Of a stretch of 40,586 nt of DNA, positions 10,673 to 21,310 are shown in pieces (the stretch's first letter is position 1; each line of letters opens with the position of its first letter). This stretch comes from Chromera velia (taxonomy: Eukaryota; Sar; Chromeraceae). A program made the position numbers and the translations under genes. A model generated the notes under the pieces. It worked only from the letters and a program-made list of their open reading frames with translations. It was not told the origin of the DNA and ran no database searches. The DNA lies in assembly GCA_018398765.1 (NCBI GenBank), contig JAHBMJ010005862.1, positions 1-40,586 on the forward strand, in the 5' to 3' direction.

Positions 10673-11265
10673 TGCTATATAGCTGCTTGAAGTAGATTGA
10701 AGCCACGCAGAAAAGTGCACTCACATGCAGTTAAGGGGAGGGATAACCCAGACATATGTAAGATTTCATGTGTTTTCTAAAAAATACTGTAGAATAAAAA
10801 CTAAGTTTAAGAAAATTTAAATCCATAACATAATTAATTTTCTTATATATTCTTAACCATCCTTTATATTTTTTGTATGAAAAGGTGAAAAAAAGTTTAT
10901 AATGGATCTGAAATTTACAAGTCGGCCTGGACTAAACCTATAAACAAATTTATTGCTCGGCGCTCAGCATTAGGGCAAAACGCCAATCCTCCAGACATTA
11001 ATCCTATCTTATCCTATCCTATCAACAATTTTTATAACTTGTTATCATTAAAAAGACCTCAATGCAAACTTTTAAGACTTAATCAAGAAATGATTCTTAA
11101 TAACTCCTTAACACTCACTATGGTTTCATTTATTATGTCATAATCTTTAAAGTACGTTGACTGTGTTGAATTCATCCGTTTGAAGATCAACGACCATCAT
11201 TTGATTGCTCTTGATGTCGCAGATAAAGATCCATTAGACGTAGGACGGAACGAGAGAGAGAAAGG
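10673..11265. other. AT-rich intergenic sequence
   Basis: No supported gene. Just before the microsatellite, the frame around 11159-11265 reads VDCVEFIRLKINDHHLIALD, which is protein-like and could be a relic exon. Nothing recognisable extends it. Confidence 0.3.
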
Positions 11266-11315
11266 GTCTCTCTTTCCCCCGTTCTCTTTCTCCCTGGTTC
11301 TCGCTCTCTCTCTCT

Positions 11316-11355
<40 letters not shown>

Positions 11356-11563
11356 TCTCTCTTTCTCTTTTTTTTTTTACTCTCTCTCTTTCTCTCTCTT
11401 TCTCTCTTTCTCTCTCAGAGTCTCTTCGTGCACGCTCTCTCTCTCTTCCCTCTATTTCTCTCTCTCTCTCTCTCTCTCTCTTTCTCCCTCTTTCTCTCTC
11501 TCTCTTTCTCTCTCTCTCTTATTCTCTCTGTCTTGCCCTCTCTTCACTCTCACCCTCTCTTCG

Positions 11564-11616
<53 letters not shown>

Positions 11617-11630
11617 TTTCTCTCTCTCTC

Positions 11631-11665
<35 letters not shown>

Positions 11666-11746
11666 GTCTCTGTCTCTCTCTCTCTCTCCCTCTGTCTGTC
11701 TCTATCGTTCTCTCTCACTATCTTTCTGTCTCTCTTTCTCTCTTTG

Positions 11747-11799
<53 letters not shown>

Positions 11800-11804
11800 G
11801 TGTG

Positions 11805-11835
<31 letters not shown>

Positions 11836-11919
11836 ATATATATGTGTGTGTGTGTATGTATGTGTGTGTGTGTGTGTGTGTATGTGTGTGTGTGTGTGTG
11901 TGTGTGTATCTGTCTCAGA

Positions 11920-11967
<48 letters not shown>

Positions 11968-12016
11968 TTCTCTCGTTCTCTCTCTATATATATATGTGTG
12001 TCTCTCTCTGTCTGTC

Positions 12017-12051
<35 letters not shown>

Positions 12052-12100
12052 CTCTTCTGTTTCTCTTCTCTCTCTCTGTTCTGTCATTCTTTTCTTTCTA
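11266..12100 (+). repeat. Long CT microsatellite with TA/TG segment
   Basis: About 830 bp of (CT)n on the + strand, interrupted near 11805-11910 by (TA)n and (TG)n, a smaller TATATATG block near 11985, and CTGT variants. All long frames here (poly Ser-Leu, or Arg-Glu on the other strand) are artefacts of the repeat. Confidence 0.95.
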
Positions 12101-12562
12101 TTTATTTCTCTTTGCCGACAAAATTGAGCTAGATGCGCTAGAAATATAGAAGTAAGCCGGCCAAAAAGAGATGGAAATACATAATGCAGGATGATATGGT
12201 GGAAGAAAATGAGATGAAATTGGGTGTAGGCAGGTGTAAGACCATGGCAAACCGAGGAAGACGTTGACGAAAGGGTAAAAACAAGAAGAAAGCCACCAAC
12301 CCATACAGCCAGTTAGAGAAACGCGGAACAGAGAAGACAATATCACGGAAGACAGCTGTATGAGGCATAATCTGAATGCTTTTTTGGGATATGGTTGTGT
12401 ATTGATGGCTACTCGCACCTCACTGAATTCATTCTTGACTTACTGGACGGCAAGAAGGAACACAAGGGTGTAGAAGTCGAATGCAACCATCTACGGCCGA
12501 TTCCTGGGTCTCTTCCTCCCGAACAAAGATAGACAACCAGTAAAACGAAGGTGCAACAACGA

Positions 12563-12739
12563 ATGAATTTTCAGAAACGCTTCATGGTCGCAATGTACGT
12601 AGAAACAGACAGAGGCAGGATCAAACGTACTCACACGATGAAGTTCCGAGATGCATGGAGTCCCAAAGATGCAGTACGTGATGCTTACGATCTGGTGCAA
12701 AGAAAGAACAGTGAGGAGGAAGAACTTTCGCTGGATTGA
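12563..12739 (+). CDS. Short unplaced open frame, 58 aa
   Basis: ATG at 12563 opens MNFQKRFMVAMYVETDRGRI, ending in an acidic tail before TGA. It has mixed, non-repetitive composition unlike the surrounding repeats, so it may be an exon or a relic. I recognise no family and no partner exon, and it lies directly before the repeat cluster at 12776. Confidence 0.2.
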   Translation: MNFQKRFMVAMYVETDRGRIKRTHTMKFRDAWSPKDAVRDAYDLVQRKNSEEEELSLD

Positions 12740-12775
12740 CTACACATGTGTGCTTGATGAAAAGTTAGGGTCACC

Positions 12776-13215
12776 GCAAAATCGGGTAATTGGGTCTGAA
12801 ATCCACCTGACGCACGCATATTTGGCGCACATTCAACTTTTCGGGGCCGGGTTTTTGCCGAAAGACAGTATGCACGCACGTGGGCTGGGGTATTTCTGTT
12901 TTCTACGTGCCCCCCGCTTCGCTTTCCGGGGCCACGTGGGCTGGGGTCCGGGGCCATTTCTGTTTTCTGTGCCCCCCGCTTCGCTTTCCGGGGCCATGCG
13001 TGCGTCAGATGGTGCTCAACCCCGGGCTTTTTTCCCNNNNNNNNNNNNNNNNNNNNNNNNNNNNNNNNNNNNNNNNNNNNNNNNNNGGGGGGGGGGGGGT
13101 CGGCGCTATCATGCACCAATGCAGAACCATGGCCGGCGTGCGTCAATCGTGCAGTTCTCATGCATTTTTCTTGCTTTCCGGGGCCGTTCGCAAGCTTGCT
13201 TGCATGCGTCAGATG
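12776..13215. repeat. GC-rich dispersed repeat, cluster 2 (holds a 50-N gap)
   Basis: 12776-12875 is a direct copy of 10485-10590. The block CCCCCCGCTTCGCTTTCCGG appears twice (12882-12935 and 12936-12995) and is inverted relative to 10118-10206. 13128-13215 (GTGCGTCAATCG... CTTGCTTTCCGGGGCC) is inverted relative to 10209-10282. The gap is flanked by CCCGGGCTTTTTTCCC and a G-tract followed by TCGGCGC, the exact inverse of the flanks at 10300-10370. Confidence 0.8.
13037..13086. other. Assembly gap (50 Ns)
   Basis: Fifty Ns followed by an 11-13-base G-run inside the dispersed repeat. The fixed length may be a placeholder. By homology to the inverted copy, the missing bases should resemble the complement of about 10323-10360. 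Confidence 0.95.
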
Positions 13216-13413
13216 CATGACCCGGCTCGGGCGCATGCAGCTATACAGGGGGCATGCACCAGTCTCTCATGCAGTGTCTCTGATGTGTCTCTGACACTGT
13301 CTCAATGAATCCTTTCGAGCTAGCTCTGACATTGACGTCTCGATCATTCACTAAAACCCCCGTCGGATCGCTGCAGAACTGAAGCCCGTGCTCGACCGAC
13401 TGACAATTTGAAG

Positions 13414-16400
13414 ATGAGGTTTCTACCCTACTTCTGCACAGTCCTTGCTGCATCCACGTATGCACAAGCTCAGGATACAGTCTGCAGCCTGCCGTACGAA
13501 AGCGACGGCAGCAGTCAGTCCTGTCCGCGGAGCGCACCAGACGCACAAGCTGCCGCTCCTCAAAATGAGATTCCTGTCCACACTCTCTCTCGTTTCGATC
13601 CTGCGATGCCACAAAGGATTCTGGAGGCATTTCAAGGCAAAAAAACCACCGGAGCTCAATGCGATGAGCGCCGCCTGACGTGCCGCCCTCCAGACAAGGC
13701 GCCGTACGTGAAGAACCTCTTCTGGACTTTCGGAAAAGACAACCCAGTCCTGGAGGTTGCACTCGACCCTGCAGTAATAGAGGCAGTCAGGGAAGCCATA
13801 GGCGACGAAATTGTACTCTATGCTGCCAACGCTCTCGTGAGGGCACCAGGGGATGTGCACCACTTCCACTACGACCCAGAGAATGCGCCCTGTCCCGAGG
13901 ACACCGTTACAGTGTGGGTGGCCGTGCAGGGCGTGACTCCCGAGACAGCCATTCACGTCATCCCTGGCACAGCGCTGCTGGAGAGCGACCTCCCTGACAT
14001 TTACGACCACTGGTGTTCACAACGTACCACCAAAGGTCAGTCAGCTGCTCAATATGTCAGACTGACTTTCCAATCACTCCTTCACCCATGAAGCGAAAGA
14101 GACGCCGCCCCCCTTGCACTGTCTGCAGGCAACCCAGACCCGTACTGTGCTCTGTTAGAGAAGCAGCCAGGGACGGTGACTACGTGCGATCTGGTCAAAA
14201 GCTCCGGGTTGTCCTGTGAAGGGATGGTCGAGGCTTTCCGGACTCACGAGACGGCTTCAGTCCTTGCAGTGGCACGCAGAGAAGTGCCTGGGGCAACGGT
14301 CGTACAGCCTCAGATGACAGACGGGCAGTTCGTTATCATGAAGGGGAAAACACTGCACGGGGCGTTCTTGAACCCCGAAACTGTTTCTGCAGTCCCAGAC
14401 ACGAACAGAAGGAAGATGGAGAAGAAACCGCAAAAACGACGCATAGCCCTACAGATGCATTTTGGGACCCCCCGCTGTCCTTTGCGTCTGATGAACGCGT
14501 TCTTTTTCCCCCCGCGTCCGGACAGTGGAGGGGAAATGCAACGATTGATATTAGAAGGCAACAACATGTGGAGGTACACGGTAGAACGGCAGCCTCCGAT
14601 CTACTCTGCTGCCCTGAGGATTTCAGGTGTCGGGGAGGGAGGATCGAAATTTCCCCTCATTGCAGGCCCCGCACTCAACTCATCTTCCCCCATCCCACGT
14701 CTAGCTGACCCCTTTCTTTCCCCCGACTTCGGCCTTGTAGGCCTCGACGTGCAAGATTATCTCGGCCGCATGAGCGATGAGTGGCGATCCCAAAACCGAC
14801 GCCGAGTAGGAAAACATTCCAAGCCCATTCCAGAACCCCTCGCAGGCAGTGTGGTGATTGCAAGGGTGGAAAACAGGAAATGGGACCTCATTCACACATC
14901 AGCAGTCGCCACGCCGTCCGTCAGCACGTTCGGCAGATTCAAGCCAATCTCCCCCCGCCCCTCTCAAGCACTGTTCGCAGTTGAGCACAACATCGCATTG
15001 CACCAGCTCGGGACAATCCCTCACGAGCATGAGGCCCACGAGAACGGGGTCTGGGAGCTGTGCTGGATGGAGGCGGGGGTGGTAGCTCGGTTAGGGGAGA
15101 AGGAAACCCTCCTGAAGGCGCAGAAGTCTGGGGGGGGAGAGAAGGAGAAGGATTTGGGGGAGCAGCTGTCTGAGCTGTACCCTCGGACTGGTCACTTATG
15201 GCCCCTAGGCCCAGGAGACGTGGTGTTGCAGCCCGGGCATTTAGGCCATACTTTTGAGTGCGTGGAGGGCGTTGATGCGGAGGAGGTTGTAAACCCAGAG
15301 CTTGGATGGATTCCGTCTCCGGAAAGGAGAGAAAAGTTGAGGTCTGAAATTCGAGGCCAGAAAATCTGTGTGGAGCACTGCGTGAAGATCAAGAGCTTTC
15401 GCCCAACAGAAGTAAAAAAACAGATGTCAGATGCGAAAAAAAACGTCGGCTACTCTCCCCCCCCCTCCCAGACCGAGAGGCAGCTTCAGAAGGAAAATGC
15501 AGATGCCATCAGGTGTACAGAGAAGAAACCATGCGACGATTTGACCAAGCACCATGTATTCAATGTTGAAAAAGGACTTGACCCATACTTCCTCAAGAAG
15601 TGGATCGAAAAAAAGAAGGAGAGCTCAGGTAGCCCCACCAGAGAAACCGCTGATCCCTCCACCCTCCCACAACTCACAGTATTCCTCCTAAAGGGGGCAC
15701 TCAGTCCGGTCTCCCCCCGCACTCTTCCGACCCAAGCTGCCTCTTCTCCACCCGAACAGGGGGCAGCAGAAGCACTGTCCACAGAGAAAAAAAGCGAACT
15801 TCTCCCCGTACTTCCAGCAGCTCACTTGTGAGTACATGTCGACGATTACCCCAAAGGGAAAGTCCTGCGTGCCCATGCAGACGGATACGATGTAATCCTG
15901 ATCGTCGTGCGGGGCTCCTTCCGAGTAAAGGAGCTCTCTTGGGCAGGTCCCCACGGGAAAGCACTGCGGAAGCTGACAGTCCGTTATGCAGTGTTTAGTT
16001 GGCTTAAATTGATGCATGCAATAGTAGCAGACGGAAGGAAGGAAGGAAGGAAGGAACCACGTCGGATCGTTGTTCGTTATTGAAAAAAGTAGAGGTGCAG
16101 GAAGGCAGGTAGGTCGGTGAAAGATTGCGTGCATGTGCTCTGTAGACAAAAAAAGAGAAACTGCGCGCAGACTGACTGGCAGGTCAGAGCAGCTTGATGC
16201 GAGACAAGGAGACAGTCAGTCCAATATAGTCTATTCAAGGAGGTGTACAGTGCCCTGCAAGTCAGTGTCTGCGTAACTTCTGCATGTACTTCTTCTGTAT
16301 GCACCGATATCTCGATGCATTCGAGCATGAATTTTTGTACATTGTTCTGACATGCAAAGCTGATTTGTGTAGCTGGAGGAGAGCACTCATTGCTCTCGAT

Positions 16401-16696
16401 CAAAAATACAGAACAGAATAGCGTGTGCAATTTCCTCAACAGCATGTGTCCTCAACTGATCGTGCGTGCAGGTCTCTCAAGAGGGCGTCATCACGCGTGG
16501 GGCGTCTGTCTACAAGCCGGTTGGATCTGTTCTCTCGATCGAGGCTTTGGAAGAAGGGAGCCGGTTTCTGACGGTCGAGTGCATTCCTTCACCGGAGATT
16601 CCACTGGGGGACCGGATTCCAGAGATCCCGCGGGGACCTGTCAGGGCAACTACTTCTGCACAAGGACGCACTCAAGAGGCGGTGACGACTGTGTGA
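13414..16696 (+). CDS. PhyH-like 2OG dioxygenase fused to cupin-like domains (4 exons)
   Basis: Exons by my reading: 13414-14035, 14129-15628, 15833-15924 and 16472-16696, phase-consistent and giving 812 aa. ATG 13414 starts a signal peptide (MRFLPYFCTVLAASTYAQAQ), so the protein is probably secreted or luminal. In the first half, HFHYDPE gives an HxD iron motif (H152, D154) and VMKGKTLHG-type sequence (QFVIMKGKTLHGAF) gives a distal His (H284). This is the pattern of Fe(II)/2-oxoglutarate oxygenases of the phytanoyl-CoA dioxygenase type. The second half has a cupin-like stretch with HEHEAHE (506-512) and GDVVLQPGHLGH (570-581). A second one, GYDVILIVVRGSFRV joined to GASVYKPVGSVLSIEA, appears only after splicing exons 3 and 4. 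Known: cupins bind metals or sugars. Substrate unknown. The exon 2 frame stays open to 15831, so an unspliced shorter end is possible. Cysteines near the N-terminus fit an oxidising compartment. Confidence 0.62.
14036..14128 (+). other. Intron 1 of the dioxygenase-cupin gene
   Basis: Donor AAAG|GTCAGT and acceptor CTGTCTGCAG|GC. Removing these 93 bp joins AAA-G to GC-AAC and keeps the frame open. Left in, the first frame stops at 14091. Confidence 0.75.
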
Positions 16697-17699
16697 CAGA
16701 CAGACTATCATGCAGGCATCCATGCAGATCCATGCAGGGAGAATCCAATTAATTCTCGATCGATCAGCAGAGATCGATTGCTTGCGCACATCTGGATGAT
16801 TGGGGCGATCCAAAACCACTGCAGGCAGGCATGTTCGAGTCCAGGCAGGGGCCATGCACGGAACCTTCAGAAATCGGGGGCCGAGACGTGAGCATGCAAA
16901 TGGACTCGGATCGATCAGCCTAGCTCTTTATTGAGCACTCAGGGATCCCTCGCCTATAGTACGTCGACCACAGGAATACATAGCAGCAGTGCTAGCGTAT
17001 CTAGTAGCGTATAGTCGCAGAAGTGCTTGAGACTCTAGCTAAGACTAGAATTCAGGTTTTGATTGAATTCAAAGGTGTTTAGTCACTTATAATTAGAATA
17101 TATTCAATTATCCCATGAAGTGATTGAATGTGATTGAATAAAGTGATTAATTAGCCAAAGTTTGATTTTTACTAGTCTTTAATACCTTTGGTACTTAAAA
17201 GCTCTAGCTAGTAAAAGCCTTCCAAGAAGCCATCCGCGAGAGGCGGCTAGAGAGGCGGCCGAGAGCGACTTCAAATTCACGTGGCTTATAGTGTCAGGGA
17301 GGTGGTTTTGGGTGTACTCTCTAGAGGCTTCTGTACGTCCAGTGTAGGACTCATACCTAGATTTGTGCGCTATATATATGCTTTAAAGCAGTTTAGCCAC
17401 CACTTGGTAAACCTATAAAATTGTATATACGCAATAATATTATTGCCTAGGCAATTCCTGTGGCGTGACAGCCAGAAGCTGCAGAGGGACGTCCAATCTT
17501 TGGCTCAGCCCTCCGAACCCCCCATTAATTCATTTAGGAATATATTCCTATCAATTTCCTGAATATATTCCTGAATATATTACTTTTGAAGTGAGTAACT
17601 AGTGAATAAATGCATTTCATGATTAAACACCTTTGATTGCATTACAATGAAGTCTGCAAAATTGATGTATCCGTGATTCTAGCCGTGATTTTGCATTTA
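16697..17699. other. Intergenic sequence
   Basis: No gene seen. The DNA turns AT-rich after 17000. Words such as AAAGGTGTTTAG near 17070 are mirrored near 17615 (AAACACCTTTG), which may be an outer, more decayed inverted repeat. AGGAATATATTCCT palindromes lie at 17536-17580. Confidence 0.4.
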
Positions 17700-18625
17700 C
17701 CCTGCAAAGACCTAGGAATTTAGACAGGAATTTAGAGGAATTTGGACAGGAATTTAGAGGAGTTTAGAGGAATTTAACTAGGAATCTAAAGGAATTTAAA
17801 GAGAGGAATTTAGAGGAATTTTGCAATTTTTGGAGGTCGATTTCTCGTGAACTATGATGAGTTAGAATTTAATATTAACGATGCTTATAGCTTTAATATA
17901 AATCTATAAGTACCGTTAATATCAGGTTCTAAGTTCTAACCAGGGATAGAAAATAGGTTATGAACCGAACCGAACCGACTTCGCCGTCAAAAAGTGTTTC
18001 GGTTCGCAGTTAATCTATCGGTTATATAACCTTTTTATGTCTAGAGGTCGTTTTCTCACTAAATTTCAAACTTTTCACTACAAAAACGTGATTTTTACAA
18101 ATATAACATACGGAAAACAAATAAAAAATGACCAAAACATAATAAAAAGACATTTTTAATTCATATAACCCCTTGTTTGATTGTGTTTTAACAGTGTTTA
18201 TATTTCATATACTAAGAAAGACCTGTTTTTTTATATCTTTTCAGTTGTTATAACTGACTTCGTGATCGTGAACGTTTCATAACGTTTTCCCATTCAAAAA
18301 CGAAAAAAGTTTTGCAACCGTTTTGTTATGTTTTCAGTAATTTTTTGTTTCTTTGAAGTTGTTTCTGCCTATAATGTTATTTTTATCAGCTCTTACCGGT
18401 TAACCCGGTTAACTGCCAGTTATGACCGGTTATTATAAGTGGAGGGCCAATAACCTATAACTTAACCTCATAACCTACCTTTTTCCTTACCCTACATGGT
18501 TCTAACTCATCATAGTTCACAAGAAATTGACCTCCAAAGTTTAGGAATTTAGAGGGTCTAAATTCCTTTAGATTCCTAGCTAAATTCCTCTAAATTCCTG
18601 TCTAAATTCCTAGATCTTTGCAGGG
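17700..18625. mobile_element. TA-flanked foldback element with ~170-bp inverted repeats
   Basis: The left end CCCTGCAAAGACCTAGGAAT from 17700 is matched by the complement of the right end to 18625 (CTAGATCTTTGCAGGG). The arms run roughly 17700-17870 and 18495-18625 and share AGGAATTTAGA repeats and a GAACTATGATGAGTTAGAA word. Both ends are bordered by TA, as expected for Tc1/mariner-type target duplication. The interior holds GAACCGAACCGAACCG and GGTTAACCCGGTTAAC words but no transposase, so it is non-autonomous. Confidence 0.72.
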
Positions 18626-20113
18626 TAGAGTTCAAGATGTTCGGCATTGTTAGCCATCATACAGTGCATGATTTTGCCTAGGAATTTAGGCTGATGATGA
18701 TGATGATGATTAAGGGTTAAATCCTAGATCTAGCGACGCCAAATCCTAAGTCACTAACAAGGCTTTGAGGACAACCCAGAGCACGCATTTATGCGAGGAG
18801 AGAATGAGGCTAGGATTTTGCATTCACAGATTTGTTTTAAGAAAATTGGGCTATAAGCGCGTTATACACATATAGAGAGATTCGCGATAATGTGTATTAA
18901 ACGACACATGTACTTAGTAATATTTCAAAGTTAGTAATTTTTTTAATTTAAGTTAAATTATTATATATAGAAATTCTAAAACTCCAAATATGAATAGGGT
19001 ACTAGCTTTTTAAGTATAAATTTCTTAACGGGAATTTCATCAAAAATTAAATATATAGCTTCTAATAGCCTTCTATAAACAAAAAAAATTATTCCCGACG
19101 ATTTTATGTTTTAGTTCTTATACGACTCTGCATAATCTGTAGGCATTGATTGAGTCGCTTCTCCGGTGCCTTTTCAATGCCAACAGCTAGTGTACTTCTA
19201 TTCGAACTCATTGTTTGCACGGAGCAGTAGAGTACAATGCAGCCTGGCTCAGTGCGTGCATGCCTGCCTGGCTTGAATGGATCGATGATCTCTTGGCGAT
19301 TACAGCTAGGACGGGTACCTACATGGCCGGCAAGAAGCAAGCAAGAAAGTACGTCGTCCTAAAACTTCAGTGTCCTTCCGAAACTTTGTCTTCGATCTGT
19401 CTATCTATCAGAATGCCCCCCACCCATTCTCTTCTCAAATTTACCTCCATCCACCAACATGCATGCATGCAGTCTTGGTTTCTGATGACCCCCTTCATTC
19501 GCTTCTGTATGAGAGAGAGAGAGAGAAACAGAGAGAGAGAGAGAGAGAGAGAAGTCCTCGACGCTTTTGATTTTGACATACGCTCCCGTCCTTCCTTCTT
19601 AAGATAACCAGCACTTTTCTAGTAGCAGGGCCCTCGAACGATCCAAAATTCCAACAAGCAGGCTCTCTCATGACTGTATTCCTTCGTATGCGATTTCCAG
19701 TTCTATCTAGAAGCATTGAATGACTTCTGTTCACTCTTCTTTTTTTTTTCCTTCCCACCGATCCCCTCACCCTCGCTCCGTTCCGGCATCTCAGAAGAAT
19801 TAGGCCGTCATTGCTAGAAACAAAGAAGGTCAGACAGCGACGCGAACGAAACACATGCAGCCAGCACTTTCGCTTCCGCTTGCACACCGTCTCCTGTCCC
19901 GCCACTCTCCCCTTTCAAGAAGCCTACTTCAGTCCATGTACGAATGAAAACCGACTGATCGAATGAAATGATACAAGGAGACGGGCATGGGACAACACAT
20001 GAGTGAATGAATGGAAGCACGCATCCATGCACCAATACAACAGACGATTGACTTCCCCCCCCCCACCCCTTTCTCTTCTCACTCACCCCCTCTCACTTAA
20101 CTTCTTTCGCTTC
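18626..20113. other. Intergenic sequence
   Basis: No supported gene. It contains a TGATGATGATGATGATGAT run near 18690, an AT-rich stretch to about 19100, a GCATGCATGCATGCAG-like cluster near 19458, and (GA)n at about 19510-19552. The last part (19740-20113) is likely the 3' side of the minus-strand gene. Confidence 0.4.
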
Positions 20114-21310
20114 TCATGAGGTTCGCGTCTTGGGTGCGCCCTTCTCCTTCTTCCTTCCAAACGGACCGCAACCCTTCTTCTCTGCCTTCCCATCATCGTT
20201 CGCACCAATCACCTTCCTTCCCCCCACAGGCGGCGCCGGACCGGGCCCATTGGGTCCCAATGCTGGCGGCGCCCCGTACTTGTCCCTTGCGGCATTCGAT
20301 GCCGCAGGCCCCTCGAGGCCTGTGTTCATTCTCTGGATGTACTCCTCGTCGCTCTCCTTCCCCTTTCCTCCATTCCCTCCCTCTTCATCTGCAAAACCAA
20401 AGTCGGCAGAAAAGTTCGGAATCGTCGCTGCGTATTCTTTCAGCTTCGTTGCCAATTTCTTCTTCATATCATCCGTCACGGTCACCCCACACCCGGACAG
20501 GCGCGGAGGGGGACCCGAGATCTTCGGAGGGAACGATTCGTCAATGTCTGTATCCCCCAACTTCCACCCAGTGGCGGGGGGGAGCATCTGATCATACTGC
20601 CCAGTTGCGTACAACTCGACACCCTTGGAGGGTCGGGTGACGAGGACAGTAGGACGCTCACACACATACCTCCTGCACCCACGGAAGAAGATGCACCACA
20701 GGCCTGTACCCTTTCCGTGTCCATCCTGCTTGCGTTTGACCACAGAGTCATAGGGGGTGTCACAGAGGTCGTAGAAGATGGTCACACCAGGGGCCCGGTC
20801 CTCGCCCTTGGTCATGCCCACCCCGTCACCCCCAAACTTCCACAGGCCGGGGCCCAATTCGTTGTGGTGCCACACGGTCATCCCTCTCCACTTAAAGTCC
20901 TTGTCCCTGTAGTACCTCCCGTTGACCTCGGGGATCCCTGCACCCTCCACAATGAGGTCACGGTCAAGAGACAGACCGAGCTCAGTCTCCATAGGGCACA
21001 TCTCTTCATCAGTCGGCTTCCAGGGAGCCATTCCGCGCTCCCTCAAGTCAACAATGCGGAAAGCGGGAATGTTGACCATCTTATCGGGAATGCGTTTGGC
21101 TCTGAGCTTTCCGCCTGCAGCCTGAATTCTCTTCTCCTCTTCAACCTCCTCGTTCCATTCTCTCATGTACTCTGTGGGGTTGGGAGGGGGCAGGTGAGGG
21201 ATGGCTTTGAGGACCTGTTCTGTGTCGTCCTGATCTAGGCGGGCGAGGGGAGCGCCCTTTTTGTCAACCTTCTCCCCCGCATTCTTTGCACGTGTGCACT
21301 TCTGACCCAT
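20114..21310 (-). CDS. Predicted N-acylated protein with VNG-Y-type module
   Basis: I chose ATG at 21310, giving 398 aa to TGA at 20114, because the N-terminus then reads MGQKCTRAK. Gly2 followed by Cys5 is the classic pattern for N-myristoylation plus palmitoylation. The frame is open 32 codons further upstream, but without a better start. Residues about 121-250 read VEGAGIPEVNGRYY, then GMTVWHHNELGPGLWKF, then VELYATGQYDQMLPPATGW. This resembles a small beta-rich module (G.PEVNG.Y ... W.. ... PP..GW) that I have seen repeatedly in alveolate and oomycete proteins, without a firm function. The C-terminus is Pro/Gly-rich and ends in a basic patch. Inferred: a membrane-surface protein, possibly an adaptor. 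It is divergent from PEX14, with about 580 bp between starts. No intron is needed. Confidence 0.6.
   Translation of the reverse strand: MGQKCTRAKNAGEKVDKKGAPLARLDQDDTEQVLKAIPHLPPPNPTEYMREWNEEVEEEKRIQAAGGKLRAKRIPDKMVNIPAFRIVDLRERGMAPWKPTDEEMCPMETELGLSLDRDLIVEGAGIPEVNGRYYRDKDFKWRGMTVWHHNELGPGLWKFGGDGVGMTKGEDRAPGVTIFYDLCDTPYDSVVKRKQDGHGKGTGLWCIFFRGCRRYVCERPTVLVTRPSKGVELYATGQYDQMLPPATGWKLGDTDIDESFPPKISGPPPRLSGCGVTVTDDMKKKLATKLKEYAATIPNFSADFGFADEEGGNGGKGKESDEEYIQRMNTGLEGPAASNAARDKYGAPPALGPNGPGPAPPVGGRKVIGANDDGKAEKKGCGPFGRKKEKGAPKTRTS

Noticed and set aside
11180-12132. Long Ser-Leu (+) and Arg-Glu (-) frames
   Set aside because: Direct translation of (CT)n and (TG)n repeats; not evidence of coding.
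12685-13308. Frames running through the 50-N gap
   Set aside because: They are built on dispersed repeats and unknown bases, with the same peptides repeated in several frames.
15629-15831. C-terminal extension of the dioxygenase-cupin exon 2 to the stop at 15831
   Set aside because: Pro/Ser-rich low-complexity reading. Splicing out 15629-15832 gives a phase-correct link to a cupin-like segment, which is the better explanation.
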